Source: Pedobacter steynii
Lineage (GTDB): Bacteria; Bacteroidota; Bacteroidia; Sphingobacteriales; Sphingobacteriaceae
Direction: 5' to 3'
Assembly (NCBI RefSeq): GCF_001721645.1
Contig: NZ_CP017141.1
Location: forward strand, 248,001-312,000
Length of the DNA: 64,000 nt
Part shown: one piece after another, positions 45,337 to 55,593 of the stretch
Numbering within the stretch: position 1 is the first letter of the stretch
Layout: each line of letters begins with the position of its first letter
The notes under the pieces: model-generated
The model's database searches: none
What the model saw: the letters and a program-made list of their open reading frames with translations, nothing else
Told to the model about the DNA's origin: nothing
Program-made: the position numbers and the translations under genes

Positions 45337-46431
45337 TCAATCATAACCTACTGGTTCCAGTTGCTCCGGTATGTTTTCTGTTACCCCATAGAAATCTTTA
45401 TACCAACTCACGAAATTCCGGATTCCTTCTGCGACAGAAACACGTGGCTGGTATCCCAGCATCTTTTTCATGTTTGAAATGTTTGCCCAGGTTTTAACCA
45501 CATCTCCGTTCTGCAGGGGCAAAAAATGTTTATGTGCCACCTTTCCCAGGTTTTTCTCAATCTCTCCAATAAATTCCATCAGGTCTACCGACTGCCCCCG
45601 GCCAATGTTAAACACCCGGTACGGTACTTTTGAACTGGCAGGATCAGGCTTAAATTCATTCCATTCCGGATTGCTTTTTGCGGGATGATCAATCACACGG
45701 ACAATACCATCCACAATGTCATCCACATAGGTGAAATCCCGTTTCATCATGCCATTATTAAATACTTCAATATTCCTGTTTTCAAGAATTGCTTTTGTAA
45801 AGAGAAACAGCGCCATATCCGGCCTCCCCCAGGGGCCATAAACCGTAAAAAACCTCAGCCCAGTAGTTGGAAGCTGGAACAGATGGCTATAGGCATGTGC
45901 CATCAGCTCATTACTTTTTTTAGAAGCGGCATACAAAGACACCGGGTGATCAGCATGCTGGTTTGAGGAAAACGGCATTTCCTTATTCAATCCATAAACG
46001 CTGGAAGAACTCGCATATACCAGGTGTTTGATGTGATGTATCCTGCAACATTCTAAAATATTCAGAAATCCGGTGATGTTCGAATCAATATAAGCCCTCG
46101 GATTGGTTAGACTATACCTCACCCCTGCCTGGGCAGCCAGATTGCATACCGCATCAAAATGACAGTCCTTAAATACTTTTTTTAATTTGCCATGGTCTGT
46201 AATGTCGAGCTTAATAAACTGATAATTTAGATACTTACTGCTGACCAGCCCTTTGCTGTATTTCAGATCGGCAGTATTAATGCCCGTTTCTTCCAGTCGC
46301 CGGTACTTTAGATGAACATCATAGTAATCGTTAATGTTATCAATTCCGATTACTTCATCTCCTCTTTCCAACAGAAATTTCGCGAGGTGAAACCCAATAA
46401 AACCGGCTGTACCGGTAACCAATACTTTCAT
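45337..46431 (-). CDS. NAD-dependent epimerase (UDP-glucuronate 4-epimerase-like)
   Basis: 364 residues from ATG 46431, where [11 protein letters not shown] begins; an upstream frame to 46506 adds residues unlike the family. Rossmann motif [20 protein letters not shown] and the catalytic YAASK are present. The [18 protein letters not shown] and GPWGRPDMA segments match UDP-glucuronate 4-epimerases rather than GalE. The expected product is UDP-galacturonate, which fits the pectate lyase nearby. Confidence 0.85.
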   Translation of the reverse strand: MKVLVTGTAGFIGFHLAKFLLERGDEVIGIDNINDYYDVHLKYRRLEETGINTADLKYSKGLVSSKYLNYQFIKLDITDHGKLKKVFKDCHFDAVCNLAAQAGVRYSLTNPRAYIDSNITGFLNILECCRIHHIKHLVYASSSSVYGLNKEMPFSSNQHADHPVSLYAASKKSNELMAHAYSHLFQLPTTGLRFFTVYGPWGRPDMALFLFTKAILENRNIEVFNNGMMKRDFTYVDDIVDGIVRVIDHPAKSNPEWNEFKPDPASSKVPYRVFNIGRGQSVDLMEFIGEIEKNLGKVAHKHFLPLQNGDVVKTWANISNMKKMLGYQPRVSVAEGIRNFVSWYKDFYGVTENIPEQLEPVGYD

Positions 46432-46468
46432 AACGATCGCTTTAAATTTTAGATTAAGAAATTTAGAC

Positions 46469-48304
46469 TTACAGACTTTTATGCCATACCTCCAGACTGA
46501 AAACACAGAAGAGAATTTTAGCCCTTCTTTCTTCAGAAATACCGATCCGTCTGGTGATCAGCTGTTCAATGAAAGACTTTTTGATGATATGGGGATACAA
46601 TGCATCCGGAGCCAGCAGATAGGTCTGCATCACCTCCCGAAGCTCATGGTCTACCCATTTTTGCAAAGGTATTTCGAAACCTCTTTTAGGCTGCTCAATC
46701 AACTCTGCCGGAAGGTATTTTTTGGCCAGTGTTCTCAGGATGTGTTTCGTACGGATATTTTTGATCTTATACTGATCCGGTAAACCCGGTGCAAAATTAA
46801 GGATTTCCCTGGCCAGAAAAGGGCTTCTCCCCTCGATGGAATGTCCCATTGTCGCAATGTCCATTTTTGGCAGCAGCCGGCTAAATAACATCGATTCAAA
46901 ATCCATCAGCAATAATTTCTTTAATGGCGATATGGAATAACCATTATACCGTTCCAGGTCTCCGGTAATGGCCAGCATTTCTGGTTTGATGATAAAGGCC
47001 TCTTCAAATCCCACAAATAAGTCGGAAGAGGCCGAACAATAAATTTTTACCGGATCAGCATAACCGGCGAATTTCAGGAGCCGGTAAGCATAGGTATAAA
47101 GGCTTTGTTTTTGATTGGCGACGGGCAGGATTTTAGTCAGCATACCAGCGCCCATTTTTGTAAAATAACCAGGGTTAAAAAAATCCAGGTGTTTAAAAGG
47201 AACATACCTCCGGTAACCGCCAAACAACTCATCCGCCCCATCTCCGTTTAAAACTACCGTAATGTATTTTTTAGCCTCCCTGGCCACATAATAGCTGGGA
47301 ATTGCCGAATTGTCTGAATTTGGCTCCCCATGATTGGAAATGATCTTCTCAATATCATTTGCCAGATCAGAAAAATCGATCTCCACTACCGTATGATCTG
47401 TACCATATCTTGTGGCTACTTTTTCCGCAAGTGCCGACTCATCAAAAGAACCCGGTACTTTTACGGTAAATGTCTTTAACCGGGACTGATGCCCCGCAGC
47501 CATCGCCGTGACCAGGCCACTATCAATTCCTCCACTTAAAAATGACCCCACATCCAGATCTGCACTTTCTATTCTCCTTTTCACGGCGGTATCCAGGTGC
47601 TGATCCAACTGTGATAAAGCATCCTCATAACCTATACCCTGTTCGTTTCTATAAGCATCCTCCATCTTAAACCAGCAAACATCTTCTGCATGGCCAAGCA
47701 AGGTATCAATGATCATATAATGTCCATTCTCCAACTCATTTACCAGGTGATAAGGCGTTGCCTTCCGGTAGTAATGACCGAGATAAAGATAATCTGCAAG
47801 TGCAGCATAATTGATTTCTGGCCGGCAACTGCGGTAAAGCACATTCAACTCCGAAGAGAAGACATAACTTACCCCTTTCTTGTAGATGTATAAGGGCTTT
47901 TTTCCGGCCCTGTCCCTTGCCAGGTATAACTTCAGGTTCTGCGTATCATACAAAGCAAAGGCAAACATGCCATCAAATTCCTCCAGCATTTTCATTCCTA
48001 TCCGTTCAAACAGCATCAGAATGGTTAAGGTATCCGAATTTGAAGCGGCAGAAAGACCATATTTCTGTCTCAGCTCCATATGGTTATAAATCTCTCCGTT
48101 AAAAACAATCACCAGACCTTTGTACATCATCGGCTGCTGACCGGAAACAGTTAAATCCTGAATCGCCAGTCTGGTATGGTAAAGTTGTACATTATACAAG
48201 CTAAAACAACCCTGCTCATCCGGCCCGCGATGAAGCAATCCTTCAAAGATCTGCTCTTTCCGGATTGCATACTCATCATTTAGTGTTCCAAAAATTCCGC
48301 ACAT
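46469..48304 (-). CDS. asnB: Glutamine-hydrolysing asparagine synthase-type amidotransferase
   Basis: 611 residues from ATG 48304, giving Met then Cys2 as N-terminal nucleophile (MCGIFG) after Met removal. The glutaminase domain (RGPDE, NGEIYN) is followed by the synthetase domain with PP-loop [10 protein letters not shown] and the DELFGGYRR motif. In polysaccharide clusters such enzymes often amidate uronic acids or build sugar amides instead of making asparagine; I infer that here from the neighbouring epimerase and lyase. It overlaps the next GT4 gene by 29 bases. Confidence 0.9.
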   Translation of the reverse strand: MCGIFGTLNDEYAIRKEQIFEGLLHRGPDEQGCFSLYNVQLYHTRLAIQDLTVSGQQPMMYKGLVIVFNGEIYNHMELRQKYGLSAASNSDTLTILMLFERIGMKMLEEFDGMFAFALYDTQNLKLYLARDRAGKKPLYIYKKGVSYVFSSELNVLYRSCRPEINYAALADYLYLGHYYRKATPYHLVNELENGHYMIIDTLLGHAEDVCWFKMEDAYRNEQGIGYEDALSQLDQHLDTAVKRRIESADLDVGSFLSGGIDSGLVTAMAAGHQSRLKTFTVKVPGSFDESALAEKVATRYGTDHTVVEIDFSDLANDIEKIISNHGEPNSDNSAIPSYYVAREAKKYITVVLNGDGADELFGGYRRYVPFKHLDFFNPGYFTKMGAGMLTKILPVANQKQSLYTYAYRLLKFAGYADPVKIYCSASSDLFVGFEEAFIIKPEMLAITGDLERYNGYSISPLKKLLLMDFESMLFSRLLPKMDIATMGHSIEGRSPFLAREILNFAPGLPDQYKIKNIRTKHILRTLAKKYLPAELIEQPKRGFEIPLQKWVDHELREVMQTYLLAPDALYPHIIKKSFIEQLITRRIGISEERRAKILFCVFSLEVWHKSL

Positions 48305-49373
48305 CGTCGTTAGTTTTTTCAATCAATGCTTTCCATTGCCTCATCACAAAGCCTTCAGAGAATTCCATTTTCAGGTATTGTCTTCCCCTTTCCCCCAATT
48401 CTTTCCTTTCTGACAGGGAAATATCCATCATGTTTAACATCCTGGTTGCCAACTCATACTCATTCTGTTTTTCGAACAAAAAACCACATTTCACCGCCTC
48501 CAGCAATTCTCTGTTCCCATCAATATCTGATATCAGAACCGGTAAAGCATGTGCCATTGCTTCCAGAACCGCATTAGGCATTCCCTCCGAAAAGGAAGAG
48601 AGCACAAAAGCATCAGATTCATTCAGATAAGCAGCAATATCAGGCCGAAAACCAATCAGGTTTACCCGGTCCTGGATGTTCAATTCCTCTATCATCCGGT
48701 ATGGCCAGTCTGCGCCGTTCAGCTCCCCGAGGATGTCCACACAGAAATGCTGATCCCGGATCAGTGCAATAGCTTTAAACAGCGTTGGATAATCTTTATT
48801 CCACCTGAAATGTCCCACACAGACCCACCTGAAAACCCCGCTTTTTCCGGACATCTCCGCTGTATCTGCAGGAATGGAGATGCCATTGTGAATGACTAAA
48901 CCTCCTTTTAACCTGGGATTCCGGCTTTCAAAATTACTTTTAGCAGCCAGGGAATTATACACCAGCACATCGTCTAAGCCTGCGGTCAATTTAAATGGCA
49001 GATACCATTTGGCCGGCAGTACCGAGATCCTGATGCTGGAAATCAGTTTAAACCTCAGGCTCTTTTTCAGCAAACGGGCAAAGATGATCGCGATGAACAT
49101 AAATGCAACCATTACCTGCGGTTGGAAACTTTTCACCCTGGAATGGAGCAGGCGGAGGTTGGAAAGAAAATGCGAAGACCAGTTGTTCAAAAACAGGACT
49201 TCCAGTCCCGAGCGCTCCAGCAGTCCGTTAAACTCATCTATTGGTTTCAGCGAAATGATCAGTACCTGATCCCCTTCCGATTTCAGAAAGAGGGCCAGCT
49301 TTAGCAATTGTGTCTCTGCCCCGCCCTTACTCATGGAGGGCGTCAATAAAATCACACGTTTAGGATCTTTCAT
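48276..49373 (-). CDS. Glycosyltransferase family 4
   Basis: 365 residues, GT-B fold. The N-terminal ILLTPSMSKGGAETQLLKL and the donor block SSFSEGMPNAVLEAMAHALPV are diagnostic of GT4 retaining transferases. It overlaps asnB by 29 bases and the ATP-grasp gene by 4, so all are translated together. Confidence 0.88.
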   Translation of the reverse strand: MKDPKRVILLTPSMSKGGAETQLLKLALFLKSEGDQVLIISLKPIDEFNGLLERSGLEVLFLNNWSSHFLSNLRLLHSRVKSFQPQVMVAFMFIAIIFARLLKKSLRFKLISSIRISVLPAKWYLPFKLTAGLDDVLVYNSLAAKSNFESRNPRLKGGLVIHNGISIPADTAEMSGKSGVFRWVCVGHFRWNKDYPTLFKAIALIRDQHFCVDILGELNGADWPYRMIEELNIQDRVNLIGFRPDIAAYLNESDAFVLSSFSEGMPNAVLEAMAHALPVLISDIDGNRELLEAVKCGFLFEKQNEYELATRMLNMMDISLSERKELGERGRQYLKMEFSEGFVMRQWKALIEKTNDDVRNFWNTK

Positions 49374-50434
49374 AAAGCCGATGCTGCAGATGCCGACAGG
49401 TAAGCCCGGACTTGTTTCTGTTTGATGCGAAAAACGGCATCCACATATTTTACATCCCAGGAATTAAAAAGACTAAAATGCTGTTTGTAAAAAGCATAAG
49501 CCTTTTTCCTGACCTCCATTTTCGGATTTGGCTGATAAAAAGGGCTCACCTCCAGATAAATAGGTTCGGTACTCAGGTCATCATCCTTCCAGGTAATGTC
49601 GAAAGCACCTGTGGTTAACTCCAGGGAACGGAAAGTATCAATAATATGCTGCCTCCATTGTTCCGGAAAAAAGTCAAAATCTACCTCCGTTCCATAACTC
49701 GTTGATGTAGGCTTCCATTCTTTATCCTTATTGATCCGCCAGTAGTGGAGTACAATCTCCCCTTCTACCAGAATCACCCTCAGGTCTTTTCTCATGTTGA
49801 TCAGTTCCTGAACGATGATGTGTCTGTTCTTTCTGATAAAATTTTCGTCGGACATCAGTCTGGCCAGGTCGGAAAAATCCGAAATCTTGTACAATCCCTC
49901 TGCAGAACAGGAATGTTCCGCCTTAATCAGATAGGGAAATTTGATTTTCGCATTCAGCAGGTATTTCATAGAATCAAAAATCCTTGTCCTGGGTTCATGT
50001 ACCCTCGCCATATAAAAGCGCTGGTGCATATAAGTCTTATTCTCCCAGAAGATCGTTTCACACTGCTTTGGAAAGACTTCATTTCCCTGGATTTCCAATT
50101 GCCTGGTGATGTGCAGTAAAATATTGGTATAGTCATCAAAACCATAAATATTATACTTGCTGTTGATAGAAAAGAAGATCTTTTTATCATGATAGCTCCC
50201 AATCTTTTTGCCGGTAACCACCCTGAACTCTTTATTTTCAGCAACCAGACCGGCAATTGTCGCCATGTCCCAGATAAATGCATCTGATCCGCAGTAAAAG
50301 AGCGAAAGATTGGGGATCCAAATCAGGATTTCACTATCGGAACGATACAATTTCCAGAACCGGGCCCACTTAATACTGACTATAATTTGAAAAATCCTGG
50401 AAAGTCTTTTGAGTATCCTGATGATTGATTTCAT
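49370..50434 (-). CDS. ATP-grasp ligase-like protein
   Basis: 354 residues. The ATP-grasp fold is read from FPYLIKAEHSCSAEG (about 165-180, lysine plus flexible loop), IVQELI with DLRVILVEGEI, and the metal-binding end TEPIYLEVSPFYQPNP. Such enzymes join a carboxylate to an amine or thiol with ATP. It overlaps the HAD gene by 65 bases at its start; no later good start is present, so the overlap is probably real. With the aminotransferase and HAD upstream it may attach an amino acid to the polymer or its precursor. Confidence 0.72.
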   Translation of the reverse strand: MKSIIRILKRLSRIFQIIVSIKWARFWKLYRSDSEILIWIPNLSLFYCGSDAFIWDMATIAGLVAENKEFRVVTGKKIGSYHDKKIFFSINSKYNIYGFDDYTNILLHITRQLEIQGNEVFPKQCETIFWENKTYMHQRFYMARVHEPRTRIFDSMKYLLNAKIKFPYLIKAEHSCSAEGLYKISDFSDLARLMSDENFIRKNRHIIVQELINMRKDLRVILVEGEIVLHYWRINKDKEWKPTSTSYGTEVDFDFFPEQWRQHIIDTFRSLELTTGAFDITWKDDDLSTEPIYLEVSPFYQPNPKMEVRKKAYAFYKQHFSLFNSWDVKYVDAVFRIKQKQVRAYLSASAASAL

Positions 50435-50972
50435 AATTTGAATTGATTGATTCTATTTCTTTAATGCCCAGATAAGTAAGAGGAAGGTCCTTCAGCTCCC
50501 GGATCAGCTCGTGGTAAAGTTTCAGTTCTCCATGCTCATGGTTATAACTCAGATCGTCAATATAGACCAGCTCCAGCCCTTTTAAAACCAGTGTTTTGAT
50601 GTAATACATTTTGTCTTCCGCCTTCGTGACCAGAATCAGTTCAGCGCCCTCAAAACCACAGGATTGCAGCCATTCTGCAGTAGCCTTATAGCATCGGTAA
50701 CTTCTGGCGGAAATAAAGATCACCTTTGCCTTTTTCAGCTGCTCAGCAATGAGCTTACGCATCCCTATAAACACCGATAAAGACCGGTATCGGTCCCGGT
50801 CCCGAAGGTAAACCCGGTCCCGGAGTGATGGCCAGGTATCGGCAAGCGTATTGTCTATATCCACCAGATAAACGGGAACCCGCTGTTGCAGCCGGCTTGC
50901 GATACTGTTAAATTTCAATTGAAAAAAACAAGCAAAAATCCAATAATACAGTGCCTTAAATAGCCTTTTCAT
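50370..50972 (-). CDS. HAD superfamily phosphatase-like protein
   Basis: 200 residues with a hydrophobic N-terminal stretch. HAD motif I is DIDNT (about 38-42) with Asp38 as nucleophile, motif II is FISARS (about 86-91), and motif IV is IDDLSYNHEHG near 137. It is small and capless-looking, with substrate unknown. It is overlapped by the aminotransferase (17 bases) and by the ATP-grasp gene (65 bases). Phosphatase or phosphotransfer activity is expected of the family. Confidence 0.75.
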   Translation of the reverse strand: MKRLFKALYYWIFACFFQLKFNSIASRLQQRVPVYLVDIDNTLADTWPSLRDRVYLRDRDRYRSLSVFIGMRKLIAEQLKKAKVIFISARSYRCYKATAEWLQSCGFEGAELILVTKAEDKMYYIKTLVLKGLELVYIDDLSYNHEHGELKLYHELIRELKDLPLTYLGIKEIESINSNYEINHQDTQKTFQDFSNYSQY

Positions 50973-52161
50973 CGATCAGGTCTAAAACTACATTCATTTC
51001 CAGACAGCACCTCAGGCTATTGATGATGTAATTGTTTTCTGTTCTGGACCGCGAAGCCAGTCTGATAAACTGCCCCTCCAGTCCGATTTTATCGTCACAG
51101 GTCCTGATGTATATGCCGTAGCTGATCAGTAATTTTGCAACAAAGTCTGAAGCCATAATTCCGTTGGTCAGCTCAATCAACACAAAATTCGCCATGCTTG
51201 GGTAGACTTTAATATAAGGGAGTTGCCGGAGTTCTTTGATAAATTCCAGTGTTTCCACAATGTATTTTACCCGGAGGATATCATACCTCATTGCAAAATC
51301 GCTTCTGGTATACAACCTGAAAAAGTATTCTGCAAGCCCGTTGGAATTCCACAGGTACCCCCTGCTCAGCAGCTGCTGAACATATTCCTGTTTCATGATG
51401 CCATAACCCGCCCTGATCCCCGCCACGCCAAAATCTTTGGACATGCTCTTAATCACGATCAGATTTGGATTTTCCGCGACCAGGTTACTCAGGGAAACCA
51501 GCTGATAACTCTGACTCTCATAAGCAAAATGGATAAAACTTTCATCTACGATAATATTCTTCACAAACCACAGCTCATCCAATATACGCTGCACATCTAC
51601 AATCCGGGTATAGGCCCCATTGGGATTATTGGGATTGATCAGCACAATGGTATCGGGGCGGTAAAATTTGACTTTTGCAATGTAACGGTCCACATCCAGG
51701 CTGTAGTCCTCTGCTTTGGACAGCTCATTGTAAATCACTTCCACCCCTTCTTTTACGTACTCATAATAGGAAGAAAAGGTAGGGATATTGATCATGATCT
51801 TTTTCTCGGTAAAATTGTGAATTACAGCCTGTATGATCTCAATAGCGCCATTTCCAATAAAAATATGCTGGGGATTTATCGCCAGGAAGTCGGCCAGGAT
51901 TTCAGCAATCACTCCATTTTGAGAAGGATAACATTCCAGCAGATCTCTGATCCTGCCAGTCTCCAGAATTTCCTTATTGAAATATTCAATAAAAAGATCT
52001 GTAGCATAGGGATTGGACAGAAAGCAGGCGTCAATTTTTATCTCTACCTCCGGAAGCTTTTGCCGGAAGGTAAAAATGCCAGGTGAATGTGATCCCGCTT
52101 CATTTTTTAAGATTTCCAGTTTTTTGACAACTATCAGTTCTTCATCAGTAAATTTCATCAT
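50956..52161 (-). CDS. Fold-type I aminotransferase (HisC/CobD-like)
   Basis: 401 residues. PLP lysine K242 sits in SMSKDFGVAGIRAGYG, and the NPNNPNG motif is at 176-182. The C-terminal FIRLASRSRTENN arginine motif matches HisC-type aminotransferases. The HisC-like class covers histidinol-phosphate aminotransferase and phosphothreonine decarboxylases. Beside HAD and ATP-grasp genes it is more likely to make an amino-phosphate or amino acid for decoration than histidine. Confidence 0.82.
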   Translation of the reverse strand: MMKFTDEELIVVKKLEILKNEAGSHSPGIFTFRQKLPEVEIKIDACFLSNPYATDLFIEYFNKEILETGRIRDLLECYPSQNGVIAEILADFLAINPQHIFIGNGAIEIIQAVIHNFTEKKIMINIPTFSSYYEYVKEGVEVIYNELSKAEDYSLDVDRYIAKVKFYRPDTIVLINPNNPNGAYTRIVDVQRILDELWFVKNIIVDESFIHFAYESQSYQLVSLSNLVAENPNLIVIKSMSKDFGVAGIRAGYGIMKQEYVQQLLSRGYLWNSNGLAEYFFRLYTRSDFAMRYDILRVKYIVETLEFIKELRQLPYIKVYPSMANFVLIELTNGIMASDFVAKLLISYGIYIRTCDDKIGLEGQFIRLASRSRTENNYIINSLRCCLEMNVVLDLIDEKAI

Positions 52162-52182
52162 CTTGTTTAGCTATGGAATGGT

Positions 52183-53322
52183 TCAACAATAGAGTTCCCG
52201 TACCTTATGCTCCTTTAAATTCATGGCAATTGCATACACTTTCAGGTGTTTGCCGGCCGAGATGCCAATGGTATATTTCTGTTCGTAGTCTTTCTTCAAA
52301 TTTTCTTTTATCGTTTCTTTATCCGGGGTATACAATGCCTGTTTTAAAGCCTCATAATAAGCAGTTGTACTGACCTCCCTGCTTAAAAACCCGGTGATCC
52401 CTGTACGGATCATCTCCTTCATCCCACCGATAGGCGTACATACCGGAATACAGCCCAGAGACATGGCCTCTATAAGAGAGATGGGCATTCCTTCCCAGGT
52501 ACTCGATAAGCAAAAGGCATCTGCAATGCTCAGGTAATCCCCCACATTTTTCTTCCCACCCAGAAACTCGATACAGGGATCTCCATTCACCTGTTTTTTC
52601 AGACTTTGGTATAATTTCAGCTCTTTGACTTCTCCGATCAGCAACAGCCGGCAAGGTACAGGCGTGGTTTCATTGAGTTTCTGCACCACCTCAATCAAAA
52701 GCTTTTGATTTTTTTCCGGGGAAATCCGACCGATATGAACGATCAGAAAACCATCCTCATTTCCTTTATATTGCTTTAAAAGCTCATTCCGTTCCGCGGT
52801 GATCAATACCGGGGGCCTTGCATTTTCAACCAGGACATCGTTTCTTAACCGGTAGTATTCCCGGTAAGACCGGCTGCAATCAGCAGATATGGTCACAGGG
52901 ATTACCTTATTACTTTTATAAAAAACCTTTCTGAACATTTTTAATATCAAGCCGGGGCATTCTGCCTCAGCCAGGTTATGTATTGTATGAAAAAAGATGG
53001 TCTCATTCCTGGCCATACGGTACAACAACAGGTACTCGCTGCTGTTTTGATGGCTATGGACAATATCAGGAGACTGATTTTTCAGCCAGGCGGTAAGTTT
53101 CATCAGCACCGTCCAGCTGAACCCACTTTTCTTTTCAAAAGAAACATAGTTTACCCGCTCATCGATCTCCTCCAGAAAGCTATTCTCTTTTTGGTTTCCA
53201 CATAAAGAAACCAGCGTAATTTCATGTTCTGGCTTCCTGGCCATTTCATTACAAAGGTCCACTACAAACCGTTCCGCCCCGCCTCTGGCCAGATTGCCGA
53301 TAAGGTGTATAATCCTAGACAT
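52183..53322 (-). CDS. Glycosyltransferase family 4
   Basis: 379 residues from ATG 53322, where the family start MSRIIHLIGNLARGGAE appears; a longer frame to 53421 runs into the upstream gene. The donor block SSTWEGMPISLIEAMSLGCIPV is typical of GT4. The start overlaps the end of the polymerase gene by 8 bases. Confidence 0.88.
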   Translation of the reverse strand: MSRIIHLIGNLARGGAERFVVDLCNEMARKPEHEITLVSLCGNQKENSFLEEIDERVNYVSFEKKSGFSWTVLMKLTAWLKNQSPDIVHSHQNSSEYLLLYRMARNETIFFHTIHNLAEAECPGLILKMFRKVFYKSNKVIPVTISADCSRSYREYYRLRNDVLVENARPPVLITAERNELLKQYKGNEDGFLIVHIGRISPEKNQKLLIEVVQKLNETTPVPCRLLLIGEVKELKLYQSLKKQVNGDPCIEFLGGKKNVGDYLSIADAFCLSSTWEGMPISLIEAMSLGCIPVCTPIGGMKEMIRTGITGFLSREVSTTAYYEALKQALYTPDKETIKENLKKDYEQKYTIGISAGKHLKVYAIAMNLKEHKVRELYC

Positions 53323-54502
53323 GGTTTTCTTTTTGCCGGTGATACAAATGAAGGATACTGAAAAAGAGAAAAACCGTTGGACCGTCTGCACTGATGAGCC
53401 ATGGATTGTGCGAAAGCGCATTCACTGAAACCGCTAAAAAAGCGAAACAAAGACAAACCATCATGGCATTTTTCCGGTCCCGCAGCTGATGAAAAACATA
53501 GATGCAGGCGCGGCCAACCCTATAATAAATTGCGGCCAGCAGCCCCAACCCTAAAAAAGGCCCCAGATAGGTGAAAAATATCAGGTACGCATTATGAGAA
53601 GTAATTCCCGAGGAGAATACATAATCCCGATAAATCACATCGCTCCAGTTTTTTCCATAGAAAATCAACCCATAGGGATAATCAGCATAGATCCTAAGGT
53701 TTTCTTCAGCCAGGTTCGAACGGTCATATGCTGCATCACTGTGGGTGTTTTTCACCAGGATATTGTTGTAGCTATCCAGGTTATCCTTCAGCACATAATT
53801 GTACAGCAATCCACAAAGTAATACCATCAGGAAAATTGCCAACACCGCTTTGAAACGATAATACAAAACAAGAAACAGAAAAGTAGCCCCCACAAATCCA
53901 ACCAGTACAGAGCGCTGCATCCCCAGAAAAATAAACAGCAGGCAAACCCCTAAAGCCATTCCTTTGACCAGCAACGGTGTTTTAAAAGTACAGGTACAAA
54001 TGAAAACAAAAGGAACCAAAGCTGCCAGCTGATATCCATAGGCAAACTGACTGAGGGCTATTCCTGCAGGGCTTTGTAACACCCGGTCGCCCATGATCAG
54101 TTCCCTCAAAGTATCCATCTCCCCATAAAAATGATTGAGTACCATAACCACAGAAGAAATCAGCAATAAGCAAAAAAACATCCAGACGGAAACCTGAAAC
54201 CTGCGTTCACTATTGCCGACAAAATAGTTAAAATAGAAAGCACAGATCAGGATACACAAGCTATTGGCAGCAAAACTATTCACTTCCGAAAGGCCAATTA
54301 CATAGTAGAAAAATAAAGCCAGACCAAGCAGGATAAGTTCCCGCGCATATAAAAACTTAACTGCCCCCTCTTCCCGGAATAGAAACACCAGGGGAAAGCA
54401 AAACAGAAAGGGTGCCGGGATCCGGAAAAGGTCTGTCAGGAATATCCCGAATGCCAATGTCCCCAGATAGCACATCATGAGCAATGTGACAATTAATTTC
54501 AT
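53315..54502 (-). CDS. O-antigen ligase/polymerase-like membrane protein (Wzy-type)
   Basis: 395 residues with about ten to eleven transmembrane helices and a larger periplasmic loop near residues 250-300 (NILVKNTHSDAAYD). The pattern and cluster position fit Wzy polymerases or WaaL ligases, which are too divergent to separate by eye. In a cluster with a flippase and a PglC-type starter, polymerase is the more likely role. Confidence 0.78.
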   Translation of the reverse strand: MKLIVTLLMMCYLGTLAFGIFLTDLFRIPAPFLFCFPLVFLFREEGAVKFLYARELILLGLALFFYYVIGLSEVNSFAANSLCILICAFYFNYFVGNSERRFQVSVWMFFCLLLISSVVMVLNHFYGEMDTLRELIMGDRVLQSPAGIALSQFAYGYQLAALVPFVFICTCTFKTPLLVKGMALGVCLLFIFLGMQRSVLVGFVGATFLFLVLYYRFKAVLAIFLMVLLCGLLYNYVLKDNLDSYNNILVKNTHSDAAYDRSNLAEENLRIYADYPYGLIFYGKNWSDVIYRDYVFSSGITSHNAYLIFFTYLGPFLGLGLLAAIYYRVGRACIYVFHQLRDRKNAMMVCLCFAFLAVSVNALSHNPWLISADGPTVFLFFSILHLYHRQKENHV

Positions 54503-54507
54503 AGAAA

Positions 54508-55593
54508 TCAGGTATTATTGATGCTGTTTTTAAAGAAGCTGATGAATTTTTCAGCATCATTTATCGCATCATAGTATCTTTTCTGACCATTTCTGGCAAT
54601 ATGCCTGTAATGGTCATAATTGCTGATCATTTCGGTTAGCTGACCTTCCAGTCCGGAGAAGTTCCAATGTACAGGCACATACGTTTCATCGGCAATAAAG
54701 AGGTCCGGAAAGGTTTCTATATGACTCATTACCGGCTTCACCAGCACCGCGCCGGAAATAAAGGTTTCAAAATCCCGATAGCAGATTTCCCCCCACCCAA
54801 AAGGACTGACGCTCAATTTAGCCGCTTTCAGTTCTTTCCAGTACCGGGATTTACTGACATTCCCGCCCGTTGCCATCTGCAGGTTCATCTGGTTAAACAG
54901 GTGAATAAGGTGGTTTCTTTGATAAAACACCCCCCGTTGCCCGTCCTGATCCGGATGAATTGTACCCCTGTAGGCAAGGTCATATGGCCTTTGCTGATCC
55001 ACATCGGTAAAGCGAACCGGATACCACTTATAACTCAGGTAATTGCTCAGCCGGCTCATTTTGTATCCGAAATACCGGTAGTCATTAAAGCCGATATTCC
55101 ATCCCAGTCGTACCTTATGAAGTTCCCCCTTCGGACAGGGTTCAAATCTTTTTCTTTCCCCGGGTGATAAACAGTTTAACCATACCCGGATGTCTTTCTC
55201 CCCTTCAGGATTTACATAATAATCTTTGTTCCGCAGCAACTGCTTTTTAAGAAAAAAATCCACATAGGGAAGCACCGGAAAATCGTAGGATCCTGTTGAG
55301 TCAGCGGCATCAAACCAGATCAGCTGATCTGCAGAAGCCCTTAACGACTGGAGAAAGCGAAAGAGCTGCTCCTCATTCCGGGCATTTCTGGTGCTGATGT
55401 TCTGCCATCCCCCGGCGAAATGCCGGGAATGGATCAAGACATAATCTGCATCTGCCAGCCCCTTATCACGATGATCCACGTAAAACTCTACTTTTATGCC
55501 ATGGTCCAGCAATTTTCTTTTCCAGCGGTGAAAATGGTGGGTCTCTCCATAATATTGCTTGGAAGGCCAATCCAGGATCTTCAAAGTTTTCAT
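54508..55593 (-). CDS. Putative glycosyltransferase
   Basis: 361 residues, no signal peptide. The C-terminal block LSVSPFGWGEICYRDFETFISGAVLVKP resembles the donor site of exostosin-like and GT1-like transferases found in polysaccharide clusters. No DxD is obvious. It overlaps the starter transferase by 4 bases. Assignment rests on that block and on context. Confidence 0.65.
   Translation of the reverse strand: MKTLKILDWPSKQYYGETHHFHRWKRKLLDHGIKVEFYVDHRDKGLADADYVLIHSRHFAGGWQNISTRNARNEEQLFRFLQSLRASADQLIWFDAADSTGSYDFPVLPYVDFFLKKQLLRNKDYYVNPEGEKDIRVWLNCLSPGERKRFEPCPKGELHKVRLGWNIGFNDYRYFGYKMSRLSNYLSYKWYPVRFTDVDQQRPYDLAYRGTIHPDQDGQRGVFYQRNHLIHLFNQMNLQMATGGNVSKSRYWKELKAAKLSVSPFGWGEICYRDFETFISGAVLVKPVMSHIETFPDLFIADETYVPVHWNFSGLEGQLTEMISNYDHYRHIARNGQKRYYDAINDAEKFISFFKNSINNT

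Noticed and set aside
51223..52086. 287-codon open frame on the plus strand
   Set aside because: It lies antisense within the HisC-like aminotransferase, has low-complexity composition and no recognisable motif.
54667..55167. 166-codon open frame on the plus strand
   Set aside because: Antisense shadow of the putative glycosyltransferase.
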